From positions 241,237-305,236 of the forward strand of contig NZ_JAAITI010000001.1 in the NCBI RefSeq assembly GCF_013304735.1: a stretch of 64,000 nt of DNA, given 5' to 3'. The stretch is from Blautia luti (lineage in GTDB: Bacteria; Bacillota; Clostridia; Lachnospirales; Lachnospiraceae). The number at the start of each line of letters is the position of its first letter. Position 1 is the stretch's first letter. The notes beneath the pieces were generated by a model, which saw only the letters and a program-made list of their open reading frames with translations, searched no databases and was not told where the DNA came from. The position numbers and the translations under genes are program-made. Positions 58,015-64,000 of this stretch are shown in pieces.

Positions 58015-59228
58015 AGCTGGAAGAAACAGGACTGACATTTGAGGATATCAAGGAAAAAGTAAACAAATACATGATCGAGACTTATGAGAGAATGGATTTT
58101 CTGGCAGAAAGTGCAAAAGATCAGTATATCTACAATGAAAAAGGAGAAAAATATCTGGATTTTTATGCAGGTATCGCAGTAAACTCCGCAGGAAGCTGCA
58201 ATGAAAAAGTTGTAAAAGCAGTTGTAGATCAGGCACAGACACTGATGCATACCTTCAACTATCCCTATACCATTCCACAGGCCCTTCTTGCGGAAAAAGT
58301 CTGCACAACCATCGGAATGGACAAGATCTTTTTCCAGAACTCCGGTACAGAGGCAAATGAAGCTATGATCAAGATGGCCAGAAAATATGGAATCGAAAAG
58401 TACGGTCCAAACCGTTATCATATCGTAACTGCAAAAATGGGATTCCATGGAAGAACTTTTGGTGCCATGTCAGCCACAGGCCAGCCGGGAAACGGATGCC
58501 AGGTTGGATTTGGTCCCATGACTTACGGATTTTCCTACGCACCGTACAATGATCTCAAAGCTTTCAAAGATGCCTGCACAGAAAATACCATTGCCATCAT
58601 GGTAGAACCCGTACAGGGCGAGGGCGGTGTCCATCCGGCTACAATGGAATTTATGAAAGGCCTCCGGGAATTCTGTGATGAGAACGATATGCTTCTTCTG
58701 ATTGATGAAGTTCAGACAGGCTGGTGCAGAACCGGTAAAGTGATGAGCTATATGCATTACGGGATCAAACCGGATATCGTGTCCATGGCCAAAGCCCTCG
58801 GTGGTGGCATGCCGATCGGTGCGATCTGTGCCACAGAGGAAGTGGCAAAAGCGTTCACGCCTGGTTCTCATGGAACAACTTTTGGCGGGCATCCGGTTTC
58901 CTGTGCTGCAGCTCTTGCAGAGGTTGGAGAACTTCTTGACAGAGATCTGGCCGGCAATGCGGCAAAAATGGGCGCCTATTTTATGGAAAAACTTGCAAAG
59001 ATCCCTCATGTAAAGGAAATTCGTGGACAGGGACTTCTGGTAGGTGTGGAATTTGATGATACCATTTCCGGTGTGGATGTAAAACACGGATGCCTGGACA
59101 GACACCTTCTGATCACAGCAATTGGGGCACACACCATCCGTATGGTACCGCCGCTTATCATTACGGAGGAAGACTGCGATCAGGCGGCAGCGATCATCGA
59201 AGAAACGGTAAAAGCACTTTCGAAATAA
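58011..59228 (+). CDS. Class III (omega-amino acid type) aminotransferase
   Basis: 405 residues from the ATG at 58011 (RBS GGGGAGG), overlapping the previous stop. PLP fold type I. FFQNSGTEANEAMIKMARK near 105, LLIDEVQTGWCRTG near 225 (PLP Asp), and the PLP lysine in SMAKALGGGMPIGA near 260. The family covers acetylornithine, GABA, ornithine, taurine and beta-alanine aminotransferases; the precise donor is not readable. It pairs with the dehydrogenase next to it. Confidence 0.93.
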   Translation: MKLEETGLTFEDIKEKVNKYMIETYERMDFLAESAKDQYIYNEKGEKYLDFYAGIAVNSAGSCNEKVVKAVVDQAQTLMHTFNYPYTIPQALLAEKVCTTIGMDKIFFQNSGTEANEAMIKMARKYGIEKYGPNRYHIVTAKMGFHGRTFGAMSATGQPGNGCQVGFGPMTYGFSYAPYNDLKAFKDACTENTIAIMVEPVQGEGGVHPATMEFMKGLREFCDENDMLLLIDEVQTGWCRTGKVMSYMHYGIKPDIVSMAKALGGGMPIGAICATEEVAKAFTPGSHGTTFGGHPVSCAAALAEVGELLDRDLAGNAAKMGAYFMEKLAKIPHVKEIRGQGLLVGVEFDDTISGVDVKHGCLDRHLLITAIGAHTIRMVPPLIITEEDCDQAAAIIEETVKALSK

Positions 59229-59242
59229 GCGGAGGAGACAGC

Positions 59243-60391
59243 ATGAAAAGATTTACATTTTCCGTACCGCAGAATATTCTTTTTGGTGAAGGTGTATTAA
59301 AAGAGCTTCCCGGGGCAGCCGGGAAGCTTGGAGGAAAACATGGTTTTATCATTTCCGGTCCCACACTGAACAGACTTGGTGTAGTCGGGCAGTGTGAGGA
59401 AATCCTGACACAGGCAGGCATCGCAGTCAGTACTTTCTGCGACACGGAAGGAAATCCATCTGTAGAGACTGTGGAACGGGCAGCGGAAGCATTTAAGGTA
59501 AGCGGGGCAGATTTTATTGTTGCACTTGGAGGCGGTTCTCCCATGGACGTGGCAAAAGCCGTAGGTGTTGTGGCAAAATATGGCGGAAGTATCACAGAAT
59601 ATGAAGGTGCGGACAAAGTTCCGGGCGAGATCATCCCACTGATCGCAATTCCCACAACTGCAGGAACCGGTTCAGAAGTTACGGCTTTTTCTGTGATCAC
59701 GGATCATAAGAGAAATTATAAGCTTACAGTATTTTCCTATAAACTGATTCCGGCTTATGCACTTCTGGATCCGCTGCTTCTTACATCCGCACCGGCTTCG
59801 GTAGCAGCTGCCTGTGGGATCGATGCACTGATCCATGCGGAAGAATCTTACGTTTCTCTGGATGCATCCCCGTTTTCCGAGGCCATGAGTGAAAAAGCGA
59901 TGGAATTGATCGGCAGGAGTATCCGTGCTTATGTGGCAGAGCGCAGCAACCTGGAGGCAGCTTCTGATATGCTAGCAGGTTCCCTGTTTGCGGGAATCGC
60001 TTTTTCCTGGGCAAGGCTTGGAAATATCCATGCAATGAGCCATCCGGTCAGCGCTTTTTACAATGTGCCCCATGGGGTTGCAAATGGAATCCTTTTTCCA
60101 TATATCGTGAAATATAACGAAGAGGCAGCATTTCAAAAATATCAAAAGATCTATCATTACATTTCCCCGGAAAAGAAAAATGCATCTGAGTTTTCGAAGG
60201 GAATGCTGGAGCAGGCAGTACGTGAGCTGAACACACAGGTTGGGATTCCGGCAAAATTATCTGACGCAGGGGTTACGGATGAGCATTTTTCCCAGATGAC
60301 AGACGATGCCATGAAAAGCGGAAACATTGCGGTGAATCCGTGGAAAACCGGGTGGGAGGATATTCTGGCGCTGTATAAAGAGGCGTTGTAA
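59243..60391 (+). CDS. Iron-containing alcohol dehydrogenase (aldehyde reductase)
   Basis: 382 residues from the ATG at 59243 (RBS GGAGGAG); a 51-codon upstream extension overlaps the aminotransferase and is rejected. Iron-type dehydrogenase: ALGGGSPMDVAKAVG, AIPTTAGTGSEVT, and metal ligands in GNIHAMSHPVSAFYNVPHGVANG. The first ligand region reads DALIHAEESYVS. Placed after an aminotransferase, it would reduce the resulting aldehyde, as 4-hydroxybutyrate or sulfoacetaldehyde reductases do. Product not established. Confidence 0.92.
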   Translation: MKRFTFSVPQNILFGEGVLKELPGAAGKLGGKHGFIISGPTLNRLGVVGQCEEILTQAGIAVSTFCDTEGNPSVETVERAAEAFKVSGADFIVALGGGSPMDVAKAVGVVAKYGGSITEYEGADKVPGEIIPLIAIPTTAGTGSEVTAFSVITDHKRNYKLTVFSYKLIPAYALLDPLLLTSAPASVAAACGIDALIHAEESYVSLDASPFSEAMSEKAMELIGRSIRAYVAERSNLEAASDMLAGSLFAGIAFSWARLGNIHAMSHPVSAFYNVPHGVANGILFPYIVKYNEEAAFQKYQKIYHYISPEKKNASEFSKGMLEQAVRELNTQVGIPAKLSDAGVTDEHFSQMTDDAMKSGNIAVNPWKTGWEDILALYKEAL

Positions 60392-60441
60392 GTGTAAATA
60401 TTTGAGGTGTCTAAGTATCTGACCTGTCACATGGCAGATAC

Positions 60442-61284
60442 TCAGAAAATCTGTACCGAAATCTTGGTAAGATATTCCTCCGAGGAATCAGCGGCCAGCT
60501 CATCGATGATCGCTTCTTTATAGGAATACTGCCCGGTACGAAAGCCATTTTCATCGATCCACTGAAACAGCTTCCTGTAAGTTTCCTCCGAATCATAGTA
60601 ATCCCCCTTCAGATAAGCCACCGCATAAGTGCCGGCAGGCTTGATATGGAAGGGGAAATCTTCCGGGCGGTCAATGACTTTGGTGAAAAAATATGCATAG
60701 GTATCCAGATGCCCCTGGCGCAGTTCCGAGACATCCAGCATGGCGCCATAAGGATGGCCGGCATTCAGGTTGTTTTTGTTGCAGTAGCCGATGTGGCTGC
60801 AGAGGGTGTGGATGATGGCCTCGTGGTCATTGGTGTTTAATGGATCACTTAGGATCATATATTCTTCCGGTGTATATTCCTGGAAAATATGTTCCGTGCT
60901 GCTCCCGGCCTGGTTGCTTTCCAGCTTTTCCTGGAGAGAAACAAGAGCAAGCTTCGTTTCGATAACCTGACGTGTTTTTCGGATTCGTTCTTCTTCTTTT
61001 AAAACTTCTTCCCGTTGTTCGAGAAGGAGTTTTTTTAATGCCTGGGGATTGCGGTGGTTTAAGAATGCACCGATCTCTTTCAGAGGCATGCCAAGCTTAC
61101 TCAGACAGTTGATGGTAAAAAATACATCAAACTGGCTTTCGCTGTAATAACGGTAGCCACGGTCATCGGTATAGGCAGGTTTAAACAGCCCGATCTCATC
61201 GTAATGGATCAGTGTGCGCTTGTTTGTGCCGCAGAGACGTGCAAAATCTCCGGTTTTTATGCATGGATCATTGAATTTTTGCAT
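60442..61284 (-). CDS. MerR family regulator with GyrI-like effector domain
   Basis: 280 residues. The MerR HTH at residues 9-78 has CGTNKRTLIHYDEIGLFKP and RGYRYYSESQFD. A coiled-coil dimer helix follows (about 85-125). The C-terminal about 150 residues resemble the effector-binding GyrI-like (BmrR type) domain. The likely target is the + strand promoter upstream of the aminotransferase. RBS AAGGAGG. It is convergent with the dehydrogenase at 59243. Confidence 0.9.
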   Translation of the reverse strand: MQKFNDPCIKTGDFARLCGTNKRTLIHYDEIGLFKPAYTDDRGYRYYSESQFDVFFTINCLSKLGMPLKEIGAFLNHRNPQALKKLLLEQREEVLKEEERIRKTRQVIETKLALVSLQEKLESNQAGSSTEHIFQEYTPEEYMILSDPLNTNDHEAIIHTLCSHIGYCNKNNLNAGHPYGAMLDVSELRQGHLDTYAYFFTKVIDRPEDFPFHIKPAGTYAVAYLKGDYYDSEETYRKLFQWIDENGFRTGQYSYKEAIIDELAADSSEEYLTKISVQIF

Positions 61285-61301
61285 AAATATACAATTCCTC
61301 C

Positions 61302-61332
61302 TTGACTATAACGTAACGGTATACTTTATTAT
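61302..61332 (+). promoter_or_regulatory. MerR-type promoter with 19-bp spacer and dyad operator
   Basis: TTGACT (61302-61307), exactly 19 bases, TATTAT (61327-61332). The spacer holds a dyad (TATAACG / CGGTATA). Overlong 19-bp spacers are the hallmark of MerR-activated promoters, which the regulator untwists. Confidence 0.7.
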
Positions 61333-61441
61333 ATAGCTGTTTTGAGAGGAACGCAACGGACAGAGTGGACGGACTTAAATGGAACCAGTCTGTCCTGAAA
61401 AATAAGAGATACCTGCACAAGAATAAAAAGGAGAGAAAACC

Positions 61442-62620
61442 ATGCCCAAATTAAGTGACCGCGTTAATACATTTACAGATTCCGTGATCCGCCGTATGAC
61501 CAGGATCAGCGATGAGTACGGAGCTATCAATCTGTCTCAGGGATTCCCGGATTTTGATCCGCCGAAAGCAATCCTGGATGCACTTGCAAAAACAGCCTAC
61601 GAGGGACCGCACCAGTACTCCATAACCTTCGGAGCAGAAAACTTCCGTGAAGCCCTTGCCAGAAAGCAGGGAAAAGCCATCGGAAGAGAGATCAATCCGG
61701 AGACTGAGATCGTAGTAACCTGCGGCGGAACCGAGGCTATGATGAGTGCCATGATGACCATCTGCAATCCAGGAGATAAAGTTATGGTATTTTCCCCGTT
61801 CTATGAGAACTACGGAGCTGATGCCATCCTTTCCGGAGCAGAGCCTATCTACATTCCGCTGGTACCGCCGACTTATGAATTTGATATCAATCTGGTGGAG
61901 GAAGGATTCAAAGCCGGAGCAAAAGCCATCATCGTCTGCAATCCGTCTAACCCATGCGGAAAAGTTTTCACAAGAGAAGAGCTGACAGCCATCGGTGAGC
62001 TTGCTGTGAAATACGACGGCTTTGTTGTGACAGATGAGGTATATGAGCATATGGTCTATGCTCCAAATGAACATGTATGCATGGCATCCCTTCCGGGAAT
62101 GTACGAGCACACCATCACCTGTAACTCCCTCTCCAAAACCTACTCCATCACCGGCTGGCGTCTTGGATATCTTATCGGACCGGAGGAAGTGATCGAGGGA
62201 GCAAAAAAAGTTCATGATTTCCTGACCGTAGGAGCAGCAGCACCACTTCAGGAGGCAGCAGTTGTGGGACTGAATTTCCCGGAATCCTACTATGAAGACC
62301 TTCTTGCTTTATATACAAAGAAAAGAGAACATTTCCTTAATGGCCTGGATGAGATCGGCCTGAAGCACAATGTTCCACAGGGAACTTATTTCGTCATGAT
62401 CGACATTCAGGAATTCCTGGATCTTCCTCAGTTTGCCGGTTATACAGACCTAGAATTCTGCGAGTGGATGATCAAAAACATCGGGGTTGCGGCAGTGCCG
62501 GGATCAAGCTTTTTCCGTGAGGATGTCAACAATCTGATCCGTCTCCATTTTGCACGTGAGGAGAAAACCATCGACGAGGCACTTTCCCGCCTGAAGAAAA
62601 TGAAGGAGCTGTTAAAATGA
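61442..62620 (+). CDS. Class I/II aminotransferase
   Basis: 392-residue PLP aminotransferase. INLSQGFPDFDPP near residue 28, CGGTEAMMSAMM near 96, CNPSNPCGKVF (near 169), VTDEVYEHMVYA near 195 and the PLP lysine in SLSKTYSITGWRLGY near 230. It resembles kynurenine/methionine-type aminotransferases, which act on aromatic and Met-like amino acids. RBS AGGAGAG. It overlaps the next gene by four bases. Confidence 0.93.
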   Translation: MPKLSDRVNTFTDSVIRRMTRISDEYGAINLSQGFPDFDPPKAILDALAKTAYEGPHQYSITFGAENFREALARKQGKAIGREINPETEIVVTCGGTEAMMSAMMTICNPGDKVMVFSPFYENYGADAILSGAEPIYIPLVPPTYEFDINLVEEGFKAGAKAIIVCNPSNPCGKVFTREELTAIGELAVKYDGFVVTDEVYEHMVYAPNEHVCMASLPGMYEHTITCNSLSKTYSITGWRLGYLIGPEEVIEGAKKVHDFLTVGAAAPLQEAAVVGLNFPESYYEDLLALYTKKREHFLNGLDEIGLKHNVPQGTYFVMIDIQEFLDLPQFAGYTDLEFCEWMIKNIGVAAVPGSSFFREDVNNLIRLHFAREEKTIDEALSRLKKMKELLK

Positions 62621-63072
62621 CATACTCAGTGAATTTCGCAAATTATACCATCGGTGAGGATGCGTATCAGAATGTCAGAGAAGTGTGCCGCCATTATGGG
62701 AAAAAAGCTCTGCTGATCGGTGGAGAAATGGCGTTGAAAGCAGGAAAAGAGAAGCTTATTCAGGCGCTGGCCTCTGAGATCCAGATCGTAGACACGGTTC
62801 TTTTCGGCACAGACTGCACGTACGCAAGAATGGAAGAGCTGGCAGAGCACGCAAAAAAATGTGGTGCAGACATGATCTTCGGCATGGGCGGCGGAAAAGC
62901 TCTGGATACAGCCAAGGGAACTGCTGAGAAAGCCGGTCTTCCGGTATTTACCTTCCCGACTATCGCGGCCACCTGCGCGGCAACTACCGCGCTTTCCGTT
63001 GTGTATAAAGAAGACGGAAACTTTGACAGCTTTTACTTCTACGACAAATTGGTTCCGCATTCGGTATTCTGA
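62617..63072 (+). pseudogene. Glycerol-dehydrogenase-like iron alcohol dehydrogenase, 3' truncated
   Basis: 151 residues remain of about 360. The intact part holds the Rossmann region GMGGGKALDTAKGTAEKAGLP (near residue 86) and FPTIAATCAATTALSVVY. After YFYDK (near 63047) the homology stops. The last codons before the TGA belong to the other frame of the downstream gene, so a deletion joined the two genes. It lacks all metal-ligand histidines and is probably inactive. Confidence 0.75.
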
Positions 63073-63446
63073 TGTTTCTGGTGCCAATCCCTCAGGGAGA
63101 ATCCTTTACTACATTGTTGAATTTCCTGAAAAGCTGGATCAAAGGTCTGTTCGGAGGAAGCTTAAGCTACATTATCGTAGTTATCCTGATCGTATCTGCA
63201 ATCATGAGTACCTATGATTACTTTGCAAAACCGGAGTGGATCCGTAAGAATCATTATCTGACACGAGCGTTTACCACCACACCGCTGTATCTGGTATCCA
63301 AGATCATCGGAGCTGTTTTTGCAGTGATGGTTGTATTTAATATCGGACCGGAAGTGATCATTTCCGCTGATACCGGAGCAACCATCGTAGATCTCTGTGG
63401 TACACTGTTCTGTATCGTAGTTGCATTCAGTTTTATCCTCTTCTAG
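63048..63446 (+). pseudogene. YjiH-type membrane protein fragment, truncated at both ends
   Basis: The frame is read from about 63048 as GSAFGILMFLVPIPQGES and remains open to TAG at 63444-63446; an internal ATG is at 63072. It encodes about 125-130 hydrophobic residues matching the first third of YjiH (nucleoside-transporter gate) proteins, normally about 450 residues. The start is lost in the join with the dehydrogenase. The 3' side ends abruptly where IS200/IS605-like sequence begins. Confidence 0.65.
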
Positions 63447-64000
63447 CAAGAAGACTCCAACCTCTAAGGTGGGAGATGAATTGCGTCTGTTACCTACTTG
63501 ATAGAGTATCCTAATCATAGTATAGTATATTTAGTCGAATAATAAAAATAAAAATTAAAATACAATAAATTTAGATAATAACGCACATTTAGCATTCTTA
63601 CTATACTATCATCTTGTGATTGTGGTCGAGTATCGTAGATGATTTTTCTAGGAAAAGGAAGTGGCATGGTGGCAAACAGAGCATATAAATTCAGAATATA
63701 TCCCAATGATGAGCAGAAGATTTTGTTTGCTAAGACTTTTGGATGTGTGAGAATGGTATATAATCATTGGCTTGATAGAAAAATCAGGCAGTATGAGGAG
63801 AACAAGACCAATGTAACATATACTATTTGTGCAAAAGAAATGGCTGCAATGAAGAAAACGGAAGAATACGGATTTTTAAAGGAAGTAGATAGTATCGCAT
63901 TACAACAATCGCTCAGGCACCTTGATATGGCATTTCAGAACTTTTTCAAACAGCTGAAAACAGGTTTTCCAAGGTTCAAATCAAAAAAGCGGAATAAAAA
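63447..64000 (+). mobile_element. IS200/IS605-type element (tnpB), extends beyond window
   Basis: A CTCCAACC/GGTGGGAG imperfect hairpin sits at 63457-63475. TCATAGTATAGTA (about 63516) and TACTATACTATCA (about 63600) form a near-perfect inverted repeat. The TnpB reading frame starts at 63666. No TnpA is visible in the 219 bases upstream. Whether the first hairpin is the element's left end or the leftover right end of another copy cannot be decided here. Confidence 0.7.
63666..64000 (+). CDS. tnpB: IS605 OrfB / TnpB RNA-guided nuclease, 5' part
   Basis: About 111 residues are visible before the window ends, from the ATG at 63666 (RBS AAGGAAG). The opening VANRAYKFRIYPNDEQKILFAKTFG, then VRMVYNHWLDRK and PRFKSKKR, is the N-terminal helix-turn region of TnpB of IS605/IS1341-type elements. 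The RuvC domain lies outside the window. It was not listed as an ORF because it has no stop inside. Confidence 0.88.
   Translation, partial: MVANRAYKFRIYPNDEQKILFAKTFGCVRMVYNHWLDRKIRQYEENKTNVTYTICAKEMAAMKKTEEYGFLKEVDSIALQQSLRHLDMAFQNFFKQLKTGFPRFKSKKRNK

Overview
The window looks like chromosome from a gut Lachnospiraceae (Clostridia, Firmicutes), probably Blautia or a close relative. The evidence is strong AGGAGG-type ribosome binding sites, a T-box-controlled trp operon, split iron-sulfur serine dehydratase, small alarmone synthetases, the PdxST route to pyridoxal phosphate, and large secreted proteins built from Big2, Cna_B-like and PPC-like modules. The genus is an inference from gene content, not a marker-gene result.

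Layout. 0-3.1 kb: the end of a rhamnose-type sugar ABC operon (two permeases and a binding protein). 3.3-14.2 kb: a short leader ORF, an acyl-CoA synthetase-like gene broken by one TAA, a 2341-residue repeat-rich surface protein, and a second wall-associated gene broken by one TAA. 14.3-15.9 kb: an AraC regulator and a RelQ-type alarmone synthetase. 16.0-23.0 kb: promoter, Trp T-box and a complete trpEGDCFBA operon with mostly overlapping genes. 23.2-26.8 kb: a PPC-repeat secreted protein facing a large XRE-type regulator. 27-32.3 kb: an AT-rich accessory stretch of envelope genes (lipoprotein, SH3b repeat protein, secreted protein, M14 carboxypeptidase, membrane protein) with three direct copies of an 85-90 bp intergenic repeat. 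32.3-36 kb: aldehyde and alcohol dehydrogenases divergent from an AraC regulator. 36-44 kb: glycogen phosphorylase, NudC, a TraX-like protein, amtB-glnK, a second alarmone-synthetase-like gene and a HAD phosphatase. 44-48 kb: a serine uptake and deamination operon divergent from a LysR regulator. 48-51.6 kb: a YhgE remnant, DUF2284, DUF362 ferredoxin-like protein and pdxST.

52-60.4 kb: an OFA-family transporter, a PucR regulator and a compact operon encoding an amino-acid ABC importer, a cytidylate-kinase-like protein, a class III aminotransferase and an iron alcohol dehydrogenase. Together these suggest uptake of an amino acid or amine, transamination to an aldehyde and reduction to an alcohol or hydroxy acid. 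The substrate cannot be read from sequence. 60.4-64 kb: a MerR regulator whose likely target promoter has the 19-bp spacer typical of MerR control, a class I aminotransferase, and a scarred end where a truncated dehydrogenase is joined to a headless YjiH-type gene that is itself cut next to an IS200/IS605 tnpB element.

Most distinctive points: two single in-frame ochre codons within 8.2 kb; repeats flanking envelope-gene cassettes; a dispersed two-hairpin repeat with apparent compensatory change; two nitrogen-related operons whose promoters run straight into a terminator hairpin; well-formed operator candidates for the PucR, LysR and MerR regulators; and the ABC-kinase-aminotransferase-dehydrogenase operon. 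No CRISPR array, rRNA or tRNA gene was seen.
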